Below, piece by piece: positions 25,885 through 37,194 of a stretch of 64,000 bases of DNA (positions within the stretch are counted from its first letter, which is position 1; every line of letters begins with the position of its first letter). Source of the DNA: Catonia carolina (lineage: Eukaryota; Arthropoda; Insecta; Hemiptera; Achilidae); NCBI GenBank assembly GCA_035578175.1, contig JAQMRL010000003.1, positions 80,487,969 to 80,551,968 on the forward strand. The letters are read 5' to 3'. Position numbers and translations under genes: made by a program. The notes under the pieces were generated by a model. The model did not search any database, had not been told where the DNA came from, and saw only the letters and a list, made by a program, of their open reading frames with translations.

Positions 25885-25960
25885 TTTTTAATCATCATCT
25901 CATAATCAGCATCATTATCATCTCCATCATGGTCATCGTCATCTTCAGCTTCAACTACTT
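25885..25960. repeat. imperfect ATC/CAT trinucleotide repeat
   Basis: A run of CAT/ATC triplets with interruptions. It could encode an acidic stretch on the minus strand, but no surrounding frame supports an exon. Confidence 0.7.
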
Positions 25961-28204
25961 CATGTTTCAAGATATTAATACACAGTTCAAACAAGTTTAG
26001 TTTCATTTTTGTTCACAGTTTAGTTTGTCTTTTAAACACACTACCAAATATGTTTTATATTTTCATTCTCAGAACATTATTATTCAGACTTTTATCATAT
26101 TTTTTAAAGTTTATAATAATTACATCATTAAAAACTGATTGCAAAAGAATTATACATTGTTAAACAAATTAAAACAAAACCAAGAGATTAGTGAAGCAAT
26201 CATTATCCAACTTTTTGATAAATTTGTGGATTTGAAAACGATTTTTATAAACTTTGTAACTGAATATAATATAACTTACTTGAATAAAAAAGAATCAAGA
26301 ACTAATAGGACTGAATGTAAGATAAATTTTGTTTATATAATTTCGCATTTTGATGATTATCAACCACGACGGAAAATAAAGTTTTACACTTTAAAATATG
26401 CTCAGTTAAAGAGGGCTTTATCGTGTAAGTAGGCATTCCTACATTCCATTCTTTACCGGACCCAAAATCAAATTCGAAACCTTCGTTTGAACCTTTTCAA
26501 ACTAACCGGCTCAAAAATGCAAAAACAATTACAAGTCGATAATAGTACAAAATATCTGTAATGTTGATTGTTTAAATTAAAATTTAATGTTTTTCTACCT
26601 TCAGTCGTTAATTGATTCATAACTACACTATCGTAGAGAAAAAAATTGAAAAAAGTAAGCATTTTTTAACTATGTTACTATGAATAAGATAAAATTATTA
26701 AATTTCTGATTATAAATTTATAAGACAAACGAAAAGATTTTCAGGTTCTAGTCTATTATTTATTACCCTATAATCTTTCTTGATAATCGAAGAAATTGTT
26801 AATTACAATCACATTTTCTTCCGGACAATGTAGGCTACTGCTGGGTAAGTATTCTTTCAATAGAATACACCATGTCCACAACCCGTTCCATTTTCTTTAA
26901 CGTTAAACAAAATTGTGCCCGTTGTACAATACCGTACCCAAAAATAAAGAAAAATCTACAGCCAAGTTACAGAGAATTTATACAAATGTTTACTTACCGC
27001 TATCAGTAATCTTGTTCTTAAATAATCTAATATCTTTAAAATTTTTTTTCAATTTTATTGCAACAATCATTTGCGGTTTCAGCCATCGCCAAAACAAAGT
27101 ACGTAAACAAATAACAAAAATAACTAACATAATGCACAATCATGTTACCATTAATATATCTGGTAAATTTTGTACGCGAAGGAATAAATTTATGATGCTT
27201 ATAAAAGAACTTCGTTCACCAACTTATTAGCTTACTTTTACTGTAAAAAAGAAACTCAAAAACTCATCTAATATTTCCATCTTGTAGAGTCTGCAATGAA
27301 AGATCCTTTAAATTATTACCGATGGTTCGTAACCAATTTCGTAATTCACCATGATATACTTATAAACAATATAAAAAATACCAAGACAGACTTAAAAGTC
27401 ATCTAAACGCTTTTGCAAATAACCTTTTGGGTAATCGAGATACTACAACAGACAAAGGCCTAATTGTAAAATATTTGCATTACCAAACTCAAAAAGTCAA
27501 CAATAAACAGTGCCGACTAATGGCGATACTGATTAATTTTTTTTCAGTGAGCCAATTAAAACTTGGCTTATGATTAAACTACAAATTTTTCAATCAAAAA
27601 TGCTAAGGGTAGTTAACGCTCCTTCATGTTTCCAATCATATTCTCCACACAGATTTTAACCTCCCTTACGTAACTGAAACAATCCACTAGACATGCAAGT
27701 GATTTAAATCAAACGTAGGTAACAATAATAATTCTACTTAATTCCCGTTCTAAACGTCTGTATTTACCAGGTACCCCCAATCCGTCGGCTCTGTAGAAGG
27801 TAGAACAGAGATTTGTAATAAATTTATACTTGTCGTCATATTTGCTCTCAGTAAACAAAAAAATTATTAAACTAAATTGATCGTGTAATATTTAAATATT
27901 GTCAATATTGTTTCTATTTATTGAATATCATATTCTTAAAAATCTAAACGCACAGCTACATGACTCTCCTGTAACGCAACGTTCCTGCTGATGAGTAGTG
28001 AAATCCTCAAAAGATTAAAAGTAAAAAGTAAAATAGGCAGTAAAATATTTACTGGTAGTGCAGAGTTGTAATTTTGAATAAAGGCTTGTGAAAAAATTAT
28101 TTAAATTTTATACTTTTTTACCTTATTTATTTTGCAACTGTGTAAAAACAACTAGCAAAAATGTTCATAACTAAATAAAAAAAACCAACCGCGTTAATAG
28201 CTTT

Positions 28205-28541
28205 GAGGAGAACACCATCCAAGAAAGTAAAAGAACTTTACTTAATGATAGTAAAGGAACTAACCGCGTCCTATTTTAATTTCGTGAACGAATAGCTGAC
28301 CATCCAAACCAACTAGCCCATGACTTAAACTACGAGGAACTTCCAAATTAAGCGACATCTTAAGCGAAAATGGAGCAGAGAACTCTTGATCTCAATAACG
28401 GACAACATCCATTCTAAACGGAGAATGTACCACTGAAAACCTCTTCTCCAAACTAAAATTCCCCACCGCTAGTTAAACATCGTATACGGAAATTGTGCAG
28501 CTCAATGTACTGTACAGTACCGTAATAAAAAAAAAAAAAAT
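28205..28541 (+). mobile_element. 5'-truncated Jockey 3' end, copy 2
   Basis: This shares the coding end (AAATGGAGCAGAGAACTCTTG, read as KWSRELL) and the 3' UTR with the copies at 14086-14455 and 33862-34205. It ends in CCGTAATAAAA and a long A run (about 28527-28541), the expected LINE tail. Frameshifts remove coding capacity. Confidence 0.8.
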
Positions 28542-28544
28542 TGT

Positions 28545-30944
28545 ACTCACCATAAGACTAAATTTTGAAATTAACCTGATCGACAAACGAAATATAATTT
28601 TATAGTCCTATTGATGTTACTGTAGTGTACAAATCTCCTTCAATTTTATTCTTCTTAGTTAGATAATTTACTTATAAATAAAAAAATTAATTGACTTTAA
28701 ATATCCTATTAATGTTAATAAAATACAAATTATTACTTAATTGTGTATAATTTAATTTTACTCTTACACTTCCAAACTATAACTTATAATTAAGTCCATT
28801 ACCAAACTATTATGTAAAAATTCACAAGAAATTCCACTATTATTATAAGATTTAAATATTATTCCTTTGTTTTATTATTATATTCTACCCAAATAAAGTG
28901 ACTAAACGTTCGATATACTATATATATACGATAGCCATACTGTCTTTAAAGATGCTATCCACGATATGTTTAAATCCAAACTGAACTAAGATTAAATATT
29001 TTTTAAACTGGTCCACATTATTACTAGTTGTACAACATTATGAAACTGTGGGAAATTATCAGATCAAAATAACCTGTCGGGATGTTTTACTGAGAAGGGA
29101 TCTTTAAGGTTGACCAACATCAAAATAGATTTGACTGGGACAGAATATAAGACAGGTTATTAAAAGTACTGGTGTGTGACCTGGTCCATATTGATAAAGT
29201 TGACCTCAGCATCCTGTGGGAATGGCTAGTGGAGAGTTCTCAGACGGGACGGACGAGACCTGTTCCCAACCAGTTTCCGAGTATGGACCGCTCGCTGGAC
29301 CATGCCGCTACGAATACTACTCACCCCTTTTATTACTCATATTTTATTACTCACTTCCAATACATTGACAGTCATCTAATACTACGATGGAATACTGTAG
29401 ACTTTTACAGGTACGCTCATATTATTTCAGTAAAATAATAATAAATTTTACCACCAGGTATTAAGAAGTTTAAATTTTTAACAGAAACTAGGCCTATTAG
29501 AAACTAAATGCGAAAAATTATAGAATAGTAGAGAATTTTATCATTACGATTTTCTAAGTAACTTCAAAAGTCATTTATAATGTCTTTTATTGAAATTTCA
29601 TTAGTTTTTCACTTCAAAACTTAAATTTAAAAATTAATAATTTATATAGCGTAGTTAGCCACTACGTTAAAACAAATCGGGTTATATTCATTAACAAAAA
29701 TTAAGAAAAGCAATATTATTAAATAAAAAATTACACTAAAGAAAAAAAATTCTGATCTTACTAAAATATTGTATTACAATTAATCCAGTTCCAAAACAAA
29801 ATAATCCAAGAAATTCATGAATGGCCCAGTGATCAGCGCCCTAGTCTGCATTGCACGCAGCAAAGAGAAAGGTCTTGAGTTTGACTTCCAACTAGATTCT
29901 GGAATTATTACACATTAATAGCACTAATTCTTTACTGTGACAAAAACTACAAATATATTTAATTAAAAGAGTCTACAAACTCTAAAATGTAACGAAATTT
30001 TGTTTTTTAACATTTTAAAATTAATGCAAGCGAAGTTAACAATTTAAAAACAAGATTTTTTTCACTTTGTCTTTATCTACAACTGTTCGGGTTTGCACGA
30101 TGCACAACCAATAGACCTAAATATGCATACAATAGACCTATATATCTTTTTAAACAATACATTAAACGTTAAAGGAGATACCACTAATTTGTAGGATTTC
30201 CGCAGTTAATTAATTATTAAAATCAGTCAATTCATAAAATAGCAATTAAGATGATTTAATTTACAATAATAATAATTATTATTATTTTTATTAATATTTT
30301 TTCTTTTTCAATGTGTAATTTGGACTAGGCCTATATTAAAATAAGTTTACCAAGTCTCTACTCCACAACCTGCTGAACCGACGGTACGGACTGCCTGATA
30401 AATGTGGAGAACTTAATTTACGGATCAATGGGTTGGTGTTGTTATAATTATAATTTAAATTTAAAAACTAGATAGAAATAATTTTCTTGACATTAAAGGA
30501 AAAAAAAATGGAATAGGCCTAAACAATTTTAATGTATAATTTAGATGAATATTTAGATAAGATTTTTCCCGCAGTGCCGATCACATTGATCAATAGACCC
30601 AAATATTACGTAATTTCTTTTGTTTAATAACTGCTTTAAGCCAAGATAATGTAAGTGGCATTCTTATACCGGTCGGTAACTAACATTTTAGTTGCTAGCT
30701 AATAAATATTTCCTTGACCTAACTTGTTTTTTAAATATTCTTAGGTTGCAATGAATCTACAAATTTTTTACAAATTCGAACAATTTTTATATTATATTTA
30801 TTTTTGGAAATCATTTATTTAACAGCATTTAATCATGTGTTTAATCACTTACTATGTTGGTTTTGCTATAGTTTGATTTGGTTACAATTTAATACTGGTG
30901 GATTATTATGAATACAGGCCTACATATATATAGGCCTGTATATA
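28545..30944. other. AT-rich non-coding with a GC-richer patch
   Basis: 29150-29310 is GC-richer and overlaps an 88-codon open frame (29172-29438) with no recognisable domain. The rest is AT-rich. Confidence 0.4.
29815..29905 (+). mobile_element. tRNA-like SINE head (relic)
   Basis: TGGCCCAGTGATCAG at 29822 is A-box-like and GAGTTTGACTTCC at 29877 is a weakened B box at plausible spacing. It does not fold as a tRNA. It is a decayed tRNA-derived sequence at best. Confidence 0.35.
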
Positions 30945-31200
30945 ATTTTTTTAACTTTTATTCTTTATTCAAAAACTATACAATGTAGTTCAACCATCCA
31001 AAAGTTTAAAAAAAAATGTTTAATAGCCTACATAAATATAGTAAAAACATAAAAACATTTTAAAGAATACATTGCAGTGGATAATTTATGAGTTGAATGA
31101 AACAAAAAAATAATAAAATTAGATAACAAACATAGAAAAAAACAGGATAATAAAATAAATATAGCACAGAATACATTGAACAAAAAGTATTGTAGAAATC
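30945..31200 (-). mobile_element. Jockey 3' UTR fragment
   Basis: Plus-strand text such as AACCATCCAAAAG and AAAGAATACAT(T/C)(G/C)CAGTGGATAAT recurs at 51690-51810, which is the 3' UTR of the full-length Jockey element (minus strand). This is therefore a second, strongly 5'-truncated insertion of that family or a close relative, in the same orientation. Confidence 0.7.
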
Positions 31201-31700
31201 ATAAATTTAAAAAATAATACTGAACGATAAACAAAATGAAATCTTTAAAAAGAAATATTTAATGAGTGATAAAAATGTGAACAATGCAAAATGAAATAAA
31301 TTACAGCAAAAAAATCGAGTAGAGATGTATACTGATCAAATCGCAAAAATAATTTTAATGCTTAGTAAATATCCATATAGTATTCAAGGAAACGTATATG
31401 TAACCATCAGTTTTATACTTAAAAACGACCGCTGTATATATTATATAGCGTTATTTTTAATTTTTAATTCACCATAACCTAACTCTTTGATTATTAACTC
31501 AGTTTAGGTAATGTAATAAGAGGTTTAGTTTTTATTAAGTTAAAATTTTTAGCTAAGATTAAAAATGAGATGGAGTAGAGATATTTGAATGTAACTTTAA
31601 TTTTTTTAAAAAAGAAGTTATTCTTAAAAATTTATGTTCATGTTTTTTCAACTAACGTCAAGACCTTATCCTCGGGTTTTTTTGCATAAGTTATACAATA

Positions 31701-31812
31701 CATATATGATATATAATGAACAGCCAAAACAAAACTAATTAAATATAACACTCACCTTAGAGTATTACATTCATTCGAGATCTTTCGTCTCTATCGGCGA
31801 CATTCTCAAGAA
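31701..31812 (-). repeat. left inverted repeat with decayed hammerhead-like core
   Basis: This is the inverse complement of 32681-32792 over about 110 bp with few differences, including the GAACAGCCAAAACAAAACTAA and CTCACCTTAGAGTATTACATTC segments. On the minus strand the hammerhead-like stretch reads CTTGAGAATGTC...GAGACGAAAGATCTC; the CTGANGA core is mutated, so this copy should be inactive. It lies left of the RNase H fragment. Confidence 0.8.
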
Positions 31813-31899
31813 ATATTTATACTAAACACTAAACACATAGTATAACATTTAAAAGAAATATGGTCGATAATTGGTCAATATATGGTCGATAATATGGTC

Positions 31900-32476
31900 A
31901 TGTACCAATAATTCAAGAAATCCAAGAGCTAATTTCTGAGTTGACTGCATACAATTTTAAAATAGTGTTTACCTGGATCCCGTCTCATGTAGGGATTCCA
32001 GGCAACAAAAAAGCCGATCTTGCGGCTAAGAGTGCTGTTCACCTACAAGAACATTTCCATCGGGTCTCTCATTTTGATCTAAAGGCACACGGCAACAGAA
32101 AACTATTTGATTTCTGGAACAATAGGTGGACCGAGATGCCACGTGCGAAACTTCATATGGTACGAAAATCTTTACGAGTATTTCCTCTACCCGAGTTTCA
32201 GAATCGCAGGGAACAGGTTGTCATCTACCGATTGCGAATTGGGCACTCATTTATATCACACCAGCACCTGCTCACAAAATCTACGCCGACAGTGTGCCCT
32301 TTCTGCGACGCAAAAGCAACGGTTTCTCGTGACGTTTCAGAATGTAGAGAACTTCAAGGCGCCCGTGCACTTCTTGGTATTTCTGAAATTTTTCACAACA
32401 ATGTTAGGTGTAAAGACAGTTGTGACAAAGTTTTAAAATTTCTACGCTATATTGCTGTTGAAGACAAAATCTGATA
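31900..32476 (+). pseudogene. LINE RNase H domain and C-terminus fragment
   Basis: The uninterrupted frame 31941-32474 (177 codons, open upstream to about 31905) begins inside an RNase H domain: TWIPSHVGIPGNKKADLAAK, with the late RNase H His at residue 16 and Asp at residue 26. The downstream part has the RREQVVIYRLRIGHSFISHQHL segment and a CPFC motif, as in the C-terminus of RNase H-bearing LINEs of the I superfamily. The first half of RNase H and the whole RT are missing, so it is a fragment with no start codon of its own. It lies between two inverted repeats. Confidence 0.75.
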
Positions 32477-32680
32477 AGCCTACTAATTTTTCCTTCTTTA
32501 TGGTTTATTTATGAAATTGTTGTTGTTTTTATTGTTATTAGTATAATTCCTATTGTGGTCGCTAATAACCATTAGCAGTACGGTTATAGCCGCGGGCGGC
32601 ATGGTTGTTGTAATGGTTTAGTAATTGACGTGGTCTTCGATCATATTTGTTTTAAGCATCCATCTTATGTTTAGTTTAAT

Positions 32681-32792
32681 AATTCCTGAGGATGTCTCCG
32701 AGAGAGACGAAAGATCTCGAATGAATTTAATACTCTAAGGTGAGTGTTATATTTATTAGTTTTGTTTTGGCTGTTCATTATATATCATATAT
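32681..32792 (+). ncRNA. hammerhead-ribozyme-like motif in right inverted repeat
   Basis: CTGAGGA at 32686-32692 matches the hammerhead CUGANGA box. It is followed after one T by a 5-bp stem II (GTCTC/GAGAC with a CGAGA loop), then GAAA at 32709-32712, a palindromic AGATCT that would form a loopless stem III, a C at the cleavage position, and GAAT pairing with ATTC (stem I). Minimal hammerheads with very short stem III are known from Penelope-like retroelements and cleave as dimers. The fit is by eye; activity is inferred, not shown. The whole ~110-bp unit is repeated in inverse at 31701-31812. Confidence 0.5.
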
Positions 32793-33619
32793 ATAGTGGT
32801 GCAAATAAAGGAAAAATAATGTTTAATAAAATCATTTATACAATATCTTATAAAAGTTGTTTTTTAATTTTATTTTGTTTCTACATTTTGTGAATAATAA
32901 AACTGTTTCGATGAATTTTGTTCCTTGTTTAACATTGACTGTAGTTCACTTTTTGTACAGTTTCAAATAATAAAATTTAAAAATTGTGTTAAAAAAGAAA
33001 CAATATTTTAGAACAGATTTACGAGGTAGAAAACCAATACCTTTTGTAAAATTTGTTTTATATTAAGGTAAAATGATGTAAAGTGTTTGATAAATTTTTA
33101 TTTCGCATGAACTGTTTTGTCTAGAATAGGACGTAAAGTAAGTTAGGCATTCAATAAGAATGTTTAGATAGAAAAGGGTTGAGTGACTATTTGTAGGTGA
33201 GTTCTAAAACGTAAGGGCTGAAACTGAGGCTTGTAGGGCTACCACTTACACACTGCGATACGGCTACACCGCTGACCACCGGGTCCTCTTTGCTCGGCCA
33301 CTCGAGAAGCTCTCACCACGAGAGTCCAGTCCTACTTTCCTTAGTGAGGCTAACGTATACCGTATGTGCATTGAAACATGGATCAAAGGGAAAAGCACAT
33401 CCAACCCAACGACACGAGTACACACTCGACAGTGAATAACATCCCAAGACACTTTATCCGTCAAGAAACAACCCACTATTATGGTAGTACAAACCCATTT
33501 CTCAAATTACGTCACACAAATTTACCGTAATTATGCACTTTAGTTCTGTAGAAAAACTCAATTTATTAATAACTTCATAAAACAACTTTCAGTAATTCTT
33601 GTAACGGTTTTTAAGCACT
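32793..33619. other. non-coding, GC-richer at 33200-33480
   Basis: 33220-33480 is GC-richer, with a 70-codon minus-strand open frame lacking any recognisable domain. It may be an unrecognised repeat or regulatory segment. The rest is AT-rich. Confidence 0.35.
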
Positions 33620-34870
33620 TTTTACTTTCTCTTACCCTATATTAGTAAAATAGACCTATAAGGATGGAAAACCTATTATTTTAACGTCAATTTTTTAAAT
33701 CGAGTTTTCACCGAATATAAAAGTTTTCATGCCCCATAAACTCAAAAAAACATGTTTTTAGCGATTGTTGTGCGTGAACAAAATATTTTAAAAAGGGAAT
33801 AGACTATAGCTACGAAGTTGGAACTTAAAATTTAAGTTAGGTAACAACTCCTTTTTAAGTAAGCAATAAAACGCTCCACGAAGATTTCAAAATTCCGACA
33901 GTAAAGGAGCTAACTACGTCGTTGTATAATAAATTTTACGAACGATTAGATGTCAATCCAATCCAACTAGCCCGTGATCTAGCTATAAGGAACTTCCCAT
34001 TTGTGCGACGTCTCAAGCAAAAATGGAGTACAGACCTCTTGGACTGAATAACGGATAATACCCCGTAGTTATAAACGGAGAATGTACCACTGGGTACCTC
34101 TTCTCCTTAAAGCGAAACTCCCCACCACCACTTAAATATCATATACGGAAATTGTGCAGCTCAATGTACAAAACCGTAATAAAAATTCAAGACAAAAAAA
34201 GAAGGTATTACAAGGGGACTCGACGCAAAGATTTACATGAAAGTAGGTCAATCATTACGTAGTAGTTTATCGTGAAATTTTTCACTGTTTTGTCATTTTC
34301 TAAATAAACGGCTCTTTCAATTTTGTTTAAAATTTCCGTATTTACTAAATTTTTTGTGTTCTACAAAACTCGGTAAGAGGCATATCTGCTGAAATTTTTG
34401 GGGGCTGTGCACTCGTGGTAATTTTTTTTTTTTAAGATTGCAACCTTTTTGTGCATTTAAGGGCAAAAGCGTAGTAGTTAAAATTGTACGAAATTAAAAA
34501 ATCTTTAACATTTATTTCAAACATTTTTATCTGCAATACTTTTTTTAGTTTTAGTGATTTTCCGCATTTATCTCATTAAAATTGGTATAGGCCTAAACTT
34601 AGAATTTTTTAAGATTACAGCCTTAGTATGCATTTTACGACAAAATTATAGACAATTAAAAGCCCAAAACTTTGATTTCAATTATTATATTCCACAGGAC
34701 TTGTTAGTGTGAATGAATGGTTTTCCATATTTTTAAGTTCTACAGAGATACGGTCACTACTTGGCCGATCTCTAAGTGTAACTCTTTTCTTTAATGGTCG
34801 TAATATCGTCATTTTAGTTGTTCGCATCATTCTTTTAGTAAAGTTTTTGATATTTACTAAATTATTTACT
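33620..34870 (+). mobile_element. Jockey long-UTR lineage, copy 1 (3' UTR)
   Basis: Starting with TTTACTTTCTCTTACCCTATA, this matches the C-terminus/3' UTR junction of the Jockey relic at 39330-41065. It continues with shared blocks (AATCGAGTTTTCACCGAATA, AAACATGTTTTTAGCGAT, TTTATTTCAAACATTTTT, GCCTTAGTATGCATTTTACGAC) also found at 37650-38575 and 40131-41065. The copy is interrupted at about 33862-34205 by a different Jockey 3' end. No coding capacity remains. Confidence 0.7.
33862..34205 (+). mobile_element. 5'-truncated Jockey 3' end, copy 3 (nested)
   Basis: A frameshifted coding remnant ends in RLKQKWSTDLLD and a stop, followed by the ~180-bp UTR shared with copies at 14086 and 28205 and the same CCGTAATAAAAATTCAAGAC end with an A-rich tail. 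It separates two parts of a long-UTR Jockey copy that are contiguous at 37650 and 40131, so it inserted later. Target duplication was not resolved by eye. Confidence 0.75.
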
Positions 34871-35304
34871 ACTATTTACTTGCTTCAATAAGTGTGCCAC
34901 TTAACTTAATAATTTTTTACCAATAATAGAAAAATGTATCTTAACCTTTACTTAAACGTTTATTTAATTTTAAAACAAAAAAAATCTAGAAAGAAAATCT
35001 TGTATTCAATAAAAATATTTTTTAAATTAAGTAATTTATTTAGTTTGTTTAAACAAATAGAGATTATCACAAATGTTTGAAGAGCGTGGTAATCTATTAA
35101 CATAATTTTATTTAATTTGGTTACATGTGTAAAGAAAAATGGTCTAAGGTGTTCATTTTATACTACAGCTATTATAGTAGCCTAAGTATAAGGAATTAAT
35201 GTAAAAATAGCGAATCTTGAAGATACACTAAAGAAGGTTTATTTCCATACCTATTAATAAAATAATTTTATAAGAACGGTTTTATATCGATGCATTTGTC
35301 ATAA
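34871..35304. other. AT-rich non-coding
   Basis: No gene or repeat was recognised. Confidence 0.5.
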
Positions 35305-35400
35305 CTAGTGGGACCGACCCATTTATGTAAAGGTCAGTGCAACCGATTTCTATACCAGGGGACCCGGGTTCGATTCCTGATCAGAACTAGCATTTTTGTA
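35305..35400 (+). mobile_element. tRNA-like SINE head (relic)
   Basis: GGGTTCGATTCC at 35366-35377 is a strong pol III B box; an A box is not clear. The segment resembles a tRNA-derived SINE head rather than a functional tRNA, since acceptor and D-arm pairing are not evident. Confidence 0.35.
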
Positions 35401-35764
35401 TAACCCATTTTTATCTATTAAATACCCTTAATTGTTTGCATAAGCCTTAATGTAAAGACATATAATACAATAAACCAAAAAGAAAAATCATGCCTTTGTG
35501 TGTAGTATTCTTGGTATACAAAATTTATGACCGATTAGAAATACAATATCTGTACCCGCTGTCTTTCATTTATTGATGATTGATCTATTTCTATATAAAC
35601 AGTTTATTTTTTAATTCTGGACGTTGATTAAAAGAAACAGGAAATTAAGTTGAAGAACATTTTTATTGTACTGTTGTAGCTATGTTAATTGGTAAAGCAA
35701 TTTCAAAACTTCAGATTTACCGGAAGTTTAGTTTTGCAAAAACTGCTGATACACCGAAGGTATC

Positions 35765-36118
35765 TTTTACTTTTTTTTTATTAAAATTTTTTTCAAATCC
35801 CTAATGGGTGTATATCGCAATCTGGTCAATTTAAGAAGTCTATAAATTACCCAATGAACCAATGAGATGAGGATGATATGTATGACGTGTAAATGAGGTG
35901 TAGTCTCGTACAAACTGAGACCGACCATTGCTGAAATGTATGGTTAATTAAACCCTAACAGTCAAAGTACATTGGTCACCACTGTCTAGTATTCAAGTCG
36001 TATAAAATTAACTACCTTTACTAGGATTTGAACCAGAAACTTTTTGTCTCCGAAAATCAGCTGTTAAAGAGCTGACTTCCGGCGATAACATTACCACTAA
36101 ACCAACCCGGTGGTATAC
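35765..36118 (-). mobile_element. tRNA-derived SINE (family S), near full length
   Basis: Read on the minus strand: head with A box TGGTTTAGTGG and B box GGTTCAAATCC, then the body shared with the copies at 60675-61012 (CAGACAGTGG, ATTAACCATAC, ACACCTCATTTACACGTCAT, CATCTCATTGG) and a terminal A-rich run at 35768-35795. Length is about 350 bp. It is transcribed by pol III in principle and has no coding capacity. Confidence 0.85.
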
Positions 36119-37194
36119 ATTTTATTAAATTTATATTAGGTATACAACAGTTAAAATAATGAAAGAGTTTTACTTGCTATATTAAATATTGTTTAAATTT
36201 TTAACTTTACTTAAGTAAAACCCGAAACCCTACTAAGAATTCATTAAAATTCGACTGTTATAAAAATATAAATATTTTGTAACGCAAGGTAGTATTACGC
36301 ACAGTAAGATAATAACGTTAAATTTTCTGAAAAGGTTACTTCACATCTTCAAGAAATATTGGGTTGACAAAAGGGTGGTAAACTGAAGGAGGGGTGTTCC
36401 AAGATGGCCGTCGTCCAAGGTAACTAACGGATCGATCCTTCACTTCAACAACTTTAGCTTCTCTCCCTCAGCCTCAGTTTTCCTCCCTAATACAAGCCTC
36501 AGAGACTGCCATATGAAAATAACTTGTATCCCTTTGACACCTGCACGACCGTCCGTCCACAAGACAGCTTGAGAAATAATGTTTCCCTTGTAATGCTTCT
36601 GGTGTTCGACGTTGTTGATCCCCCAACGACTAAATTAACCCATCTGGAAACAAATTGCTCTTTCTCTGCGAAAATTATATAAACCTGTGAATTTCCTTTT
36701 GCATATAAGTTTACTACATAGAAGAGAGATTAAATTTTAAGTAAACTTAGACTGTAAGTTATTATATTTTCAAAATTAAATTAAACGTGTTTACCGAAAT
36801 TTAAATTTACAAACATAGTTTCAGAAACAAGGTTTCACTGACAAAAAGGCGTTCTTTCCGTTTTATAATTTATATATTTCTATTAAAAAATACATAAAAT
36901 TACATAAATCTACTGCAGCTGTTACACCTATATCTGAAAAAACGTTAAAGCGAAAAATATAAAATTGATTTTCTTTGACTGCACCTTTTATAACAACTTT
37001 TTAATCCTTTATTGCTCTTAAGTTTATTATTTTAATGAAACTGGTTTACATGATTTTAATTTTAATTTTGGCTCTAATCTTTGAGAAATATTACCGTTGA
37101 ATTCATTTTCTTATTTCCATCTGTCGCCTGACTGTCATATAAGTAAAAGTGCACAACAAGCTCCCAGACTTATTCTTTTTCGTAATTTATATAT
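36119..37194. other. non-coding, GC-richer at 36370-36660
   Basis: 36370-36660 is GC-richer and contains CCAAGATGGCCGTCGTCCAAGGTAACT: a Kozak-like ATG at 36404 and a possible splice donor at 36420-36421. This could be a short first coding exon or a YY1-like AAGATGGC promoter motif. No partner exon was found. The flanks are AT-rich. Confidence 0.3.

Larger units (their letters stand above)
21421..28195. other. AT-rich desert with pyrimidine-rich start
   Basis: The first ~200 bases are pyrimidine-rich; if the upstream donor is real, this would be intron. The rest is AT-rich with no recognised gene or element. Open frames at 26139-26432, 26468-26662 and 26913-27230 show no domain and have AT-driven composition. 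Confidence 0.4.

Noticed and set aside
26139..27230. Open frames of 97 and 105 codons in AT-rich DNA
   Set aside because: Asn/Lys/Ile/Thr-rich composition with no domain; lengths are within chance for this base composition.
31861..31905. ATGGTCGATAAT short repeats as a regulatory array
   Set aside because: Only three imperfect units, better explained as the junction of the LINE fragment.
32107..32436. Two more plus-strand open frames overlapping the RNase H fragment
   Set aside because: They are out-of-frame shadows; only the 31941-32474 frame carries RNase H residues.
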